From NCBI GenBank assembly GCA_000381585.1, contig KB906735.1, forward strand, positions 666,836-730,835: a stretch of DNA of 64,000 nt. The letters run 5' to 3'. The translations under genes and the position numbers were made by a program. Under the pieces are notes generated by a model. It saw only the letters and a list, made by a program, of their open reading frames with translations. It was not told where the DNA came from and ran no database searches. The stretch is from Acidobacteriaceae bacterium KBS 83. Lineage in GTDB: Bacteria; Acidobacteriota; Terriglobia; Terriglobales; Acidobacteriaceae. Of this stretch, positions 26,439 to 36,760 are shown in pieces; positions within the stretch are counted from its first letter, which is position 1; every line of letters starts with the position of its first letter.

Positions 26439-27515
26439 CTAGAGAATGGCTGTCTGACCCTTTGCCGTGACCTCATCCAGGAAACGCCGGATGGAGCGTG
26501 CGGAGTCCTCGATCATGGCGTTCTCAAGAGGCGATATCGACAGGATCTCAATGGACCGCTGAATCCAGCCTCTGCGGTCGAGCTCAATGGGGATTCCAAA
26601 AGCTCCATGGATACCGAAGCATTCGCCCTCGAGCATCACCTGTCCGTGGATGCGACGGTGGTCATCGACGAGTGCTGCGGCAATGATGTGCAGGGTTGCA
26701 TTTGCGGTCGCATTTGGCGTGGAACGCATGCAGTGCGTGGTGATAAATGGCTCGATAAAAATGCGCGCATCGGGAAGAGCCTGACGAGTGGCTTCATAGG
26801 CCTCTGCGATCTTCTCCTTCTCCAGCAGCGCAACAACGGATCTCTGGAGAAATGCCACGCGTTCTCGCAGGTCGATCTGTTCGCTCGTCTTTCGTAGGGT
26901 TTCCAAGGCCGCATCTGCCTCTTTCTGCGGCGTTGTCAGTTCCACGCTACTCCAGATCGGCACCATGCCGAGCCCATGTTCACCCAACACAGTGGCCCGC
27001 ACCTGATGACGGCTCACCCCGAGATCCTTCGCAATCGCCCTGGCGAATCGCAACGAATCCTGTTGGGCGCCCATGCCGACGACGCGTTTACGATCCAGCT
27101 TCTCACAGAGAATCTGCACCGCAAGCTCGACGGGATTGCTGACGACGATGAACAGGGAATCTGGTACGAGGGCCGCGCATTGCTCGGCGATCTCGCAAAA
27201 GAGATCGAGGTTCATTGCGCCCATATCCCGGCGATTGGTGCACTGTGGTGAGATGCCAACACCCGAAGCAATCACCACGATGTCCGCATCGAGATCCGCA
27301 ATCTGTGGCACAACCTCGACTTCCACACGGCTGTCATCGAAGGCGTCGAGTAGATCGATGCGCGTGGCGAGCAGTCGAGCGTCGCTTTTGGGGTTGCCAT
27401 GTCCCACGAGCTGAATCCGGTCTTGCGGCTCCAGCAAACCGCTGCGGAGCAGATGTGCTCCCAGAGCAGTACCGACAGAGCCGGAAGCGCCGAGAATTGC
27501 AATGGAAATCGCCAT
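26439..27515 (-). CDS. Lactate/malate dehydrogenase family protein
   Basis: 358 residues, long for a malate dehydrogenase (about 310-330). N-terminal Rossmann motif AILGASGSVGTALG, then IVVIASGVG, VSNPVEL (Asn for substrate) and the active-site GEHG with His. The usual pair of substrate arginines is less clear: CTNRRDMGAMN is present in the mobile loop. The C-terminal 60 residues around GIPIELDRRGW match the family's last domain. It would interconvert a 2-hydroxy acid and 2-oxo acid with NAD. The long form and odd loop leave the substrate open. An AGGA site lies just upstream of the start. Confidence 0.85.
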   Translation of the reverse strand: MAISIAILGASGSVGTALGAHLLRSGLLEPQDRIQLVGHGNPKSDARLLATRIDLLDAFDDSRVEVEVVPQIADLDADIVVIASGVGISPQCTNRRDMGAMNLDLFCEIAEQCAALVPDSLFIVVSNPVELAVQILCEKLDRKRVVGMGAQQDSLRFARAIAKDLGVSRHQVRATVLGEHGLGMVPIWSSVELTTPQKEADAALETLRKTSEQIDLRERVAFLQRSVVALLEKEKIAEAYEATRQALPDARIFIEPFITTHCMRSTPNATANATLHIIAAALVDDHRRIHGQVMLEGECFGIHGAFGIPIELDRRGWIQRSIEILSISPLENAMIEDSARSIRRFLDEVTAKGQTAIL

Positions 27516-27921
27516 ATCCGTCCTATAGGGTAGCGTAACGTCTTTGCTAGTTTAGTTATTTGAATTAGTGCTCCGGTGATTCAACGCGATGCGGCGCAAC
27601 TACGCTATCGATTTTGCTGCCCGACACACCGAAGGTGTACTCGACCTCATCAACACCAATTCTTGTCTTCTGCTCGACGAGAAGCAGCCGACCAAATCCT
27701 TTTGGTAGCGACCTTGGTTTTTTAGGCGCATTTCGGGTCCGCTGAGAATATTAAAGACAGGATGGGGTCCAGGGTCGACTCGCCGCACCTCCTACGCTTC
27801 TTTACGTAATCCACCAATACTGATTGCTAAATCGTCGTCCGGCAGCATAGACTCCGGGGTGCCCTGATCGATCCCCCTGCGGCCATTCGCTCCTGTTGCA
27901 GTAGTTATAGGAGGACTCCCA
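27516..27921. other. Divergent intergenic region
   Basis: It holds the promoters for the minus-strand dehydrogenase and the plus-strand propeller gene. Only short unconvincing frames are present, and no RNA gene was recognised. Confidence 0.35.
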
Positions 27922-29118
27922 TTGACCCACCCAGTCGCCCTCACCCTTGCGCTTGCCGCCACCTTGTTGGCAGCAGCCGCCGGAGCCCAGTCCCTCCCGA
28001 CCCAGTCGGCCGCCGCCACACCCACCAACGTCGCTCGTGTTTACGTTCAGACTGCAAAAGGGGTGAATGTTTACACCACCTCGTCAACCGGCAAGCTGAC
28101 CCTGGTGTCGGGCTCGCCGTTCAAGAACACCGTAGGCTTGATGATCGGTGCCCCCGGGGGTCACTTCATCACGCTGGGCACCACCTATCTTCGCTCTTAC
28201 GCGATCAAGTCCACCGGCGGGATCGGGGCGCAGGTGGCGCAGATCAACACGGCGCTCTACCCAGGTGCGGCGGATTGCGGCACTACCACTACCAATGGGG
28301 GCACGATCGACCGCACTGGCACCGAGGCTTACATCCGATTGGATGGGTCAGACACCTGTCACAGCTTGCAGACCTTTAATATCAATGCGACCACTGGCGC
28401 ATTCACGTTTGGCGGGTTCGCGTATGGCGGCGGCCTCGGGTCCCAACCCCCAACCTTCGAGGGCCCCCTTGTCGTTGCCGGGAATAACGGCCACGCCTAT
28501 ACCTTCACGCAGTATTACTGTGAACAAAACTTCAGCGCCTTTTATCGCGACAGATTTGGGGCGATGAACACAGCCACCCCCACCATCACGTTCCCGCCGC
28601 CCAACGGAGGCGAGTATTTCCCCAGCGCGATGGCCTCCGACAACCAGAACGTGCGCACGAGCCATATGGCGGTAGCCATTCATGAGGACTTCTTGGACTG
28701 CGGCAACAACCCTTCGCCACTCGCCCTTGCCGCTTACACCGTCGACTACAACGGCAACCTCATCTACAACGGCGCTATGCTCAAACTTGCGATCAACGCG
28801 GAGTCGATGGCGATCAACCCCCAGGGCAATCTCCTGGCGGTGAGCGCGGCCACTTCAAATCCCTTTTCTACGAAAGACGGGCCGGGTCTACAGGTCTTCC
28901 ACTTCAACGGAGCCAAGCCCATCACCGGGTACTCCAATATCCTTACCAAGGACCCCATCAGCAGCGTCGCCTGGGACAAGAGCAATCACCTCTACGCCAC
29001 CAGCCGTGCCACTAACAAGCTGTACGTCTTCACCATCACGCCGACCTCTATCAAGCCGGTTGCTGGGTCACCCTTCACCCTCAGTGGCCCCAGCACCCTT
29101 GTGGTTCGACCGTTATAG
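27922..29118 (+). CDS. Secreted seven-bladed beta-propeller (lactonase/YncE-like) protein
   Basis: Starts with TTG at 27922, chosen because TAGGAGGA lies just upstream and the first 22 residues are a clean signal peptide ending AAGAQS. 398 residues. Repeated blades with phrases such as ARVYVQTAKGVNVYTTSSTGKL, NGTIDRTGTEAYIR, MAINPQGNLLAVSA and NKLYVFTITPTSIKPV fit the lactonase/YncE propeller pattern. The last blade ends VAGSPFTLSGPSTL, common in acidobacterial propellers. Probably periplasmic or exported; catalytic activity is not evident. Monocistronic. Confidence 0.8.
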   Translation: MTHPVALTLALAATLLAAAAGAQSLPTQSAAATPTNVARVYVQTAKGVNVYTTSSTGKLTLVSGSPFKNTVGLMIGAPGGHFITLGTTYLRSYAIKSTGGIGAQVAQINTALYPGAADCGTTTTNGGTIDRTGTEAYIRLDGSDTCHSLQTFNINATTGAFTFGGFAYGGGLGSQPPTFEGPLVVAGNNGHAYTFTQYYCEQNFSAFYRDRFGAMNTATPTITFPPPNGGEYFPSAMASDNQNVRTSHMAVAIHEDFLDCGNNPSPLALAAYTVDYNGNLIYNGAMLKLAINAESMAINPQGNLLAVSAATSNPFSTKDGPGLQVFHFNGAKPITGYSNILTKDPISSVAWDKSNHLYATSRATNKLYVFTITPTSIKPVAGSPFTLSGPSTLVVRPL

Positions 29119-29460
29119 CCAAGCGATGGCGAGAGCGGAGATGCCATCCCCATCGCCCAGCACTTCCAGACGCATCGCCGTGGCCGAACCATTTCCGTTT
29201 GCATAGCCCATGCCTTCCCCCGACTTGTGCCGAGAACGCGATTTGGCAACAACCGGGAGAGCGGAGGGCCAACTTATGGATAGTTAGCCGCCTTTGACCA
29301 GCCATCAGTCGGGGATGTAAGGACGTATGGTTGACCGGTATTGATCTCGTCAGGATGGTATTTCGACTTATACTTCTTAACCCGTGATGCGAATTCGCAG
29401 TGGCAGGAAGTTTTCACGCAGGCAACTGCTACACTTCACCGCGAACTTGCGGGCCAGCAG

Positions 29461-32222
29461 CTACCAGGTGATTTTCGCCCCCCAACTGAATGTGACGGGA
29501 TCCACCGGAGCCTACGACCGGATTGGAGGCCTCAATGTCCGGGGTGTACCTGGCTTGCGCCACCGTGGAATAGCCTGGCAGTGCTACTCCTGCAGAGGGG
29601 GAGTCTTCGTAAAACCAGTTATAAAGATCTCCGCTTGTCCCGGCAAAGTTCGGGTGATTGAGGACATTGAAAAATTCGCCGCGGAGTTCCATCTTCCTAC
29701 GCTCCCGCAGCGTAAAGGTTTTAATCACAGAAAAATCAAGATTGACGAAGTCCGGTCCACGAACAACGTTGGCGCCCCATGGTGCCGAATTGGCCAGGCT
29801 CGGGTGGCGTGATGACCCACCCCGGTCCGGCGTAGCAGCCAAAATTGTAGAGCTGCTCGTAAGACGCATACTGCTCGCAGGCCGCGTTTATCGTACCGGG
29901 GTAATCGGAGTTGAACTCATACCACGGCAGCCCCTTGCTCCGCGACCAGTGAATATTCTTCGGATTGCCGTGAAGGTTCCAGCGGTCGTAATATTCCCCC
30001 GTCCCACTGATGTCATCGCCATCGTCAAAGAAGTTTATGGGCGCGCCACTTCGCGCGGTGAAGATGGAATTGAATCGCCACCTGGAGAGGAGCTGGGCGT
30101 ATCCAGGCTTGCTTCTTGGCTCATAGGTGGCGGCGAAGGTGAAGCGATTGCGCACATCGAAGTCCGAATCGCCGCGCTCTGCAGCGATATCGTAACTATT
30201 CTGGACGCTCGCGCTGCGGCTCGAGCTGCCGTTGTCGATCGAATGTGCCCACGTTTAACCGGCTACGAAGAACAACCCGTTGCTGCTCTGCTGTTTTAGT
30301 GTCACCTGCAGGCTGTGATATATCAAGAAATCGTAATTCTCCAACATATCGATGTAATTAAGGTAGGGAAATTTCGTTATGTATGGACGTCCGGAGAATT
30401 CGTCGCCTTCCGTGTCGTTGTTATAGACATTTTGATTGATATCGCGAACGCTGTAGAGCCTATTGCCCTTATTCCCCACATAGGCCGCCGTAAGTGCCGC
30501 GTTTCTCCATTGGGATTGTTCCATGTTGGCGTTCCAGTTGTAGACGTAGGGAACGGAGAGATGATTTGTAACGCCAAGGATCGGGCAGGGTTGGTCGTAG
30601 GAGCAACTGAGCGCGTTCGGGTCCAGATTTCCAAAGACAGGGCCGCCGGACTGCCAGCCTCGCGTCACGGTATCTCCGCTCAATTCGAGAAAGCTGGCCT
30701 TGATCGTGCCGCCGCCCGGTGTTACCCCAGCAGCGCCGGTCGGGACGACTCCGAGTCCTTCTGCTTCCGCACCATTCTGACCGATGAAGACCGAGAGATG
30801 GGGAACTTCGTAGATGACACCGCCTCCGGCGCGGAAGACCGTTTTCCCGGAACCAGTGGGATCATAGGTGAAGGAGAGCCGCGGAGATAGATTGTTCCAA
30901 TCGGTGTTATAAGGCTGATCAATTTGCTTTCCTACCTGGGCAAGACCAAGGGCAGGATCAAAATTGCCGAGGAGGTTGTGCTCTTCCTTGATGGGAAGGT
31001 CACGTCGTAGCGAAGTCCATAGCTGACGATCAGATTCTTCGTCGTCCGCCAGTTGTCCTGGAAAAAGAGGCCGAAACTCTTCTGCGATACAAGTCGGCGG
31101 CTGTCTCAGATCCAGGCATATCCGCGCAGGGCATTGCCGGCGACAAAATCTTCCGTGCTGCTGAACTGAGCCTCACCCGGACCATAGTCATCGCGGGTGT
31201 AGTCGCTACTGCCGGTACGAAATTCTCCACCAAAACGAAGACTGTGGGTTCCAGATAGGTAGGACGCATTGTCGCTAATGATCCAGGTCTGATTGGGAGT
31301 TGTGAGTAGCGGGAAATCGAGGTTACCGCCAAGTACATGGCTGGTATAGCCCGAGATCCGAATCTCTGGCATACCGAAATCGAGAGGATTGGTCACCCCG
31401 GTGTTGATGCCATAGGTGGGCCGGATTGACGGTTTGGTCCCCCTGAAAGAGCTCCTGGGATAGGCAGTTATAACCAACATGCAGTTGATTGGTGAGCTTA
31501 TCGTTCGCGACAAAGAGCCAGGAGCCGCGTCTTGGCGGTGGTTAGCCAATAGGGCTGCGTGTAAACGAGATCTTCCTCAATCTGATTACTGTCGCCGGCG
31601 AAGTAGGTTGCATTAAAGCTATTTCGATCCGTGACGTGATAATCCACTTTCAGGATGCCATTGTCTTCGCGGTTTTGATTGTTGTAGTCAGTAAAAATCA
31701 GCGCGTCAGCGGATTTCCGACCGCGTCGCGAACTCCCTCGTAGTTCGCAAAGATAAACAACTTCTCTTTCACGATGGGGGCGGCGGCCGAAGCGCCAAAT
31801 TGATGCAGCCCGAGCGCGGAAAGCGGTTGGCCTATCGGGTTGAAATAGTTGCGGGCATCGAGCGCGTTGTTGCGGTGAAAGTAGTAAGCCGAACCATGAA
31901 ATTGATTGGTTCCAGACTTGATACCGAGATTGATGATGGCGCCCGGCTTTGCACCGTAGTCCGCTTCCGGACTGGATTGCACATTGAATTCCTGTATAGC
32001 GTCGATAGGAAGATGTGTGGCAGGAGTTCCGGAAACGCCGGGCTCGTTCAGAACAGTTTCGCCATAGAAGGCATCGTTGTCGTCAATGCCGTCGACCAGG
32101 AAATTGTTGTCCGTAGCGCGGTTGCCGTTGGCGGTGATGGTAAGGAGTCCGCCTCCGGGAGTGCGCTGTATGCTGGGTTGAAGTGTGACCAGGTTCTGGA
32201 AGTCGCGCCCCTGCAGCGGCAT
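29461..32222 (-). pseudogene. Oar-like TonB-dependent receptor, N-truncated with several frameshifts
   Basis: Read on the minus strand from 32222 downward. The plug segment has MPLQGRDFQNLVTLQP, FLVDGIDDND and TNQFHGSAYYFHRN. Barrel fragments follow in at least five different frames, with landmarks SLRFGGEFRTGSSDY, PRLSFTYDPTGSGKTVFRAG, NWNANMEQSQW, FDVRNRFTFAATYE and LRGEFFNVLNHPNF. The end lies at 29461. The last shift is at a run of six Gs. The N-terminal carboxypeptidase-like domain and signal peptide are missing. The homology stops beside a GAATTC at 32226, where the S9 peptidase relic starts in the other direction. Confidence 0.85.
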
Positions 32223-32225
32223 TTC

Positions 32226-34273
32226 GAATTCACAGTTGTACGGCCTCGATATCTCGCAGCTCTCCTGCTCGCAAACACTTGCAATGGCGCGGTCACCGGC
32301 GCAGAAGACTCCTCTGACGTTCGATGAAGCCTTTGATTATGTCCAGATTCAGTCGGTGAAGATATCGCCCGATGGGAGTGCGGTTCTGATCGGCACGCGG
32401 CGTCCCAACTGGGATGTGGAACGCTTTGAACGCACGCTTTGGCTCTACCGAAACCACGGACTGCGGCAACTGACCTCCTCTGGTCGCGATCACAGCGCTG
32501 AATGGTCACCCGATGGACGGTGGATTGCATTTCTGTCGGATAGACCGGCTGTCGGAAGCAAGAGGGATTCCGATGGAACTGAAATTTACCTGATCTCTGC
32601 TACCGGCGGCGAAGCATTTGAAGCAACCTACGAAGCAAACACGGTCGACGCCATGACGTGGGCTCCCGATTCGCAAAGTCTCTATTTTGCGGTGAAGCCG
32701 CCTCTCGATGAGGCTCAAGGGGGGAGCACAAAAAGCAATGGCATGACGTGGAGATTTTTCGTGAAGATGACAGGGGAGACGTCATACGTAGGCTTCCACT
32801 CGCGGCAGCGATTGCAACGAGTCAGCAGACCGCGCCGCCCAAAAGAGACGAGACGCCGGGCGCAGTGCGCATCGCGCGAAGTTCCGAGTCTGTAGATGAT
32901 ATGGCGGTCTCTCCCGACGGGATGCAGATTGCTTTTGCGACCGGCTCGCTTTCTGGACGCATGGAATCCATCGCCGAGAATGAACTCTGGCTCGTCAACA
33001 CCCGGACTGGCGATCTGCGTCAACTGACGCATAACGAAGCGAACGAGCGAGATGTGGTTTGGTCCAGCGATGGCAAGCGAATCTTGTTCAGCGTCCACGG
33101 GGATCGGCCGAAGGCAAATATGAGGACGTGCAAGGCCGAATCTATTCGATCGATCCGGCAACAGCGAAGATCGAGAGGCTGGGAGCTGCTTTCAGGGGAT
33201 CGCTGGATGAGCCGATTCTGCTGCATGATGGCGTCCTCGTCACCACCGGCACAGTAGGTACCGAAGTTCAGATCTATACCGAAGGCAAGGACAAAGAATT
33301 TGCGAAATCAGCTGGGAAGGCCGGCACATATGCAATGCTGAGTGCCGCAACCCAGTCTCCACGAGTGACATTCGTTTATTCCGCCCAACAGAAGCCCGCT
33401 GAGGTGTATGTGGCGGAGGATGCTCAGGATCTGCGCGAAGCTCAACCCATTACCAGCTTCAACAAACTGTTTACCGAACGAGACCTACCGCAGGGCCGGC
33501 CGTATCAATGGAAGGCCGACGATGGAACCACTGTAGAAGGCTGGCTCATATATCCGCCGGGACAATTCAACGCAACGCACCTGCCGATGCTGGCCCTGGT
33601 TCATGGCGGTCCTGCGAGCGCGGATGGCAATCACTTTCGATCCGACTGGTATGACTGGGCGGTGATCGCCGCGTGCCATAGATGGCTTGTCTTTCGGCCA
33701 AATTATCGAGGCTCCGTTGGGTATGGCGATACGTTCATGCGACAGATTTCGCCTCACCTGGTGTCTCGTCCGGGGAGGGATATTCTGGAAGGCGTCGATG
33801 CGCTGGTGCGGGATGGCATCGCCGATTCCAGCCAATTGACGATTGGTGGTTATAGCTATGGCGGCTATATGACGAACTGGCTGATCACGCAAACGAGCCG
33901 CTTCAAGGCTGCAGTTACGGGCGCAGGTGTCGTGGAACATGCGGCAAACTGGGGCAATGATGATCTGACATTTGACGATGCTTGGTATCTCGGCGGCGCC
34001 CCGTGGGCAGAAGAAAAGAACTATAACGACGAAGCGGCTGTGTGACAGATGAACAAAGTAATCACTCCGACACAGATGGTGGTTGGCGGAGACGATGTCC
34101 GCGTCGCGAAGTTGGAGAGCTATTTGATGGAGCGTGAGCTCTACACCCTGGGTGTCCCCAACAGGTTGCTGATATTCGCCGGCGAGGGACACCTGCTCGG
34201 AACGAATCCCTGGCATGGAAAGATCAAAGTACGTGAAGAGCTGAAGTGGCTGGACCAGTACGATCCCCGCTAA
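32226..34273 (+). pseudogene. S9 family prolyl-oligopeptidase-like peptidase, broken
   Basis: Frame one (from about 32275) reads LTFDEAFDYVQIQSVKISPDG and further beta-propeller blades. Near 32720-32745, beside G6 and A5 runs, it changes to a frame with EIFREDDRGDVI. A second change near 33100 leads to the catalytic half: LALVHGGPASADGNH, GGYSYGGYMTNWL with the nucleophile Ser, and GVVEHAANWG. TGA at 34043-34045 interrupts EAAV-QMNK, and the same frame continues with VVGGDDVRV and GEGHLL (His) to 34273. The signal peptide region is lost at the junction. Secreted oligopeptide-degrading enzyme originally; probably inactive now. Confidence 0.85.
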
Positions 34274-34310
34274 GGCGCCGCGAAATCCAAGAATGCAATA
34301 AGAGAGGGCT

Positions 34311-36248
34311 ATGAGCAGAGTACGTTCCGTTGTAAATGTTTCCGTTTTGTTGGGCATGTCAGTGATATGCGGATTTGCGCAGCAGCAGAAATTCCCTGCT
34401 GACGATTTGAACCCGAACTTCAAACCGCCGGTCCAACAGACCGACTTCGACAAGCGTGTCGTCATGGTCCCGATGCGGGACGGGACCAAGCTATACACAG
34501 TGATCGTGGCGCCGAAGGGCGCGCACGATGCCCCTATTCTGCTGACTCGCACTCCTTACAACGCAGCCGGACGCGCGGAGCGCTCCACCAGCGGGCGCAT
34601 GATCGAGGCGCTCCCGCTGAGCGACGAGGTGTTCGTGAAAGCAGGCTACATTCGGGTGTATCAGGATGTGCGAGGCAAGTACGGCTCCGAGGGCGCGTAT
34701 CTCATGACGCCGCCGCCGGCCGGATCCGAATATAACCCGACCGGAGCGGACGACACCACCGATGGGTACGACACGATCGAATGGTTGGTGAAGAATGTGC
34801 CGGAATCGAATGGGCGAGTCGGCATGATCGGATCGAGCTATGAGGGTTTCACCGTGGTGATGGCACTGTTGCACCCGCACCCCGCGCTGAAGGTCGCGGC
34901 GCCGGAGAGCCCAATGGTAGACGGCTGGATGGGCGACGACTGGTTCCACTACGGCGCCTTCCGGCAACCCGACATCGATTATGTGTTGGGCCAGACCTCT
35001 AATCGGGGGAAGGGCGTACGTAGTCCGCGGGAAGGCCGGGATGATTACACGAACTTCCTCGAGGCAGGCTCTGCAGATGCTTTAGCCAAGTCCGAGGGCA
35101 TGGAGCAGTTGCCATTCTGGCGCGTCATCGTCGAACACCCGACGTATGACGGATTCTGGCAGAGCCAGGCCTTGGACAAGTTGATTGTGCAGGAGCCATT
35201 GACGGTGCCCACGATGTGGGAACAGGGACTGTGGGACCAGGAGGATATGTGGGGCGCCATCCATAGCTATCGGGCCTTGAAGGCGAAGGGCACTCCAGAT
35301 TCGATGAACCACCTCGTGATGGGACCGTGGTTCCATAGCCAGGTGAATCGCGAAGGACGCGCACTGGGGCCGCTTGTCTGGGCAACCGATACCACGGCGC
35401 AGTGGCGTCAGGGTGTGTTGCTGCCCTTCTTTAATCAATATCTCAAGCCAGGCTCGCCAAATGCTGATGCCCCACCCGTTTTGATCTACAACCCGGGTGA
35501 AGATCGGTGGGAGCGGCCTTCTGTATTCCCGGAGAGTTGCGAAAAGGGATGCCCGGTGGAATCCAGGCCGTTGTACCTGCGGGCCGATGGGAAGTTGTCT
35601 TTCGAAGCTCCTGCGCCGGGCAATGGACCCAAGTTCGACGAGTACGTTTCCGATCCTGCGAAGCCAGTGCCCTATCGGCCGCGGCCTGTGGTGGCGTCCG
35701 ACAGTGCGGGTTGGAGATCATGGCTGGTCACGGATCAGCGCTTTGTAGATGGACGGCCCGATGTGCTGACCTATGAAACGGAGTCGCTGAAGACGGCGAT
35801 GAAGCTGTCGGGCGAGCCAACGGTGCACCTTGTGGCTTCGACAAGCGGAACGGATTCGGACTGGGTGGTAAAGCTGATCGACGTGCTGCCGGACCGGACA
35901 GCGCCTCCAGTGGACATGAGCGGCTATGAGTTGCCCCTTGCGACGGATATCTTCCGCGGACGCTATCGAACGAGCTTCGAGCATCCGGAAGCGATCAAGT
36001 CGAACGAGCCGCTGTCTTATGCATTCGGGCTACCGATGGTAAATCACACATTCCTTCCCGGGCACAGAATCATGGTACAGGTGCAATCCACACTGTTTCC
36101 GCTGTACGACCGCAATCCGCAGAAGTACGTTACAAACATCTTCGAAGCGAAGCCGCAAGACTATGAAAAGGCAACCCAGCGAGTGTGGCATGCGCCGGGC
36201 GAAGCGAGCTTCATCAGCCTACCCGTGGTGCCAGCGACGAATCCGTAA
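34311..36248 (+). CDS. CocE/NonD family (S15) hydrolase, secreted
   Basis: 645 residues starting at an ATG with AGAGGG upstream. A signal peptide covers about 1-24, ending GFAQQQ. Residues about 45-370 form the alpha/beta hydrolase domain: TRTPYN, QDVRGKYGSEG and nucleophile Ser176 in IGSSYEGF. A late GPWFHSQ carries the His. About 400-645 is the jelly-roll domain typical of X-Pro dipeptidyl-peptidase and alpha-amino-acid ester hydrolase relatives, with NHTFLPGHRIMVQV. It hydrolyses an acyl or peptide bond in the periplasm. It lies 38 bases after the broken S9 peptidase and probably shared its promoter. Confidence 0.9.
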   Translation: MSRVRSVVNVSVLLGMSVICGFAQQQKFPADDLNPNFKPPVQQTDFDKRVVMVPMRDGTKLYTVIVAPKGAHDAPILLTRTPYNAAGRAERSTSGRMIEALPLSDEVFVKAGYIRVYQDVRGKYGSEGAYLMTPPPAGSEYNPTGADDTTDGYDTIEWLVKNVPESNGRVGMIGSSYEGFTVVMALLHPHPALKVAAPESPMVDGWMGDDWFHYGAFRQPDIDYVLGQTSNRGKGVRSPREGRDDYTNFLEAGSADALAKSEGMEQLPFWRVIVEHPTYDGFWQSQALDKLIVQEPLTVPTMWEQGLWDQEDMWGAIHSYRALKAKGTPDSMNHLVMGPWFHSQVNREGRALGPLVWATDTTAQWRQGVLLPFFNQYLKPGSPNADAPPVLIYNPGEDRWERPSVFPESCEKGCPVESRPLYLRADGKLSFEAPAPGNGPKFDEYVSDPAKPVPYRPRPVVASDSAGWRSWLVTDQRFVDGRPDVLTYETESLKTAMKLSGEPTVHLVASTSGTDSDWVVKLIDVLPDRTAPPVDMSGYELPLATDIFRGRYRTSFEHPEAIKSNEPLSYAFGLPMVNHTFLPGHRIMVQVQSTLFPLYDRNPQKYVTNIFEAKPQDYEKATQRVWHAPGEASFISLPVVPATNP

Positions 36249-36760
36249 TGGACTTAAGCAGGTGCGTGGCGGCGTGTAGCTTTAATGGATTGCATGCCGC
36301 TTCCGCCTGGCCCAACCGATGCCCGAAATTTCAAGGAGGCCTGGTCATCATCAGGCCCTGAGCCACTCTTTCTCGGGCGCGGTAATGTGAATGTAAAGAG
36401 TTGGAATTGTGGTCTCGCTATTGGCATCCATCGCCAAGCTAGAGCGCGAAAAAAATCGTGAGGTCAGTAGCAGAGCTGCACCATCTCGGTAAGATGAATG
36501 GCGCGCAGCGGCGCTGGCTTCTTCGTGGGGAACAGTCTTTCCGCTTTTGATGCGCAGGCCTGCATCCCATTTCGCAGCATCGATCTCGGCAACTGTTACG
36601 TCTCGGCCTCGATCGAACCTTTTCCGACCATTTTTCTGCTAAGAAAATCTTCTACTTCCTCTGACATCTCTAGCGGTATATCATCCGTCACGCAACTGGG
36701 CCTTTATCAATTTCCGCGCAATCTGCTTCGATCCTGCATGGGTCGCGCAAGTGAGGGATA
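36249..36760. other. Intergenic region, no gene seen
   Basis: Unconvincing frames only. The last bases carry the leader of the next gene. Confidence 0.35.

Noticed and set aside
26079-26897. A 272-codon plus-strand open frame
   Set aside because: It runs antisense through the malate-dehydrogenase-like gene, has no family pattern and changes character inside and outside that gene.
29658-30299. Plus-strand frame of 213 codons
   Set aside because: It lies antisense to TonB-receptor fragments that match the family in order; the plus-strand translation has no recognisable pattern.
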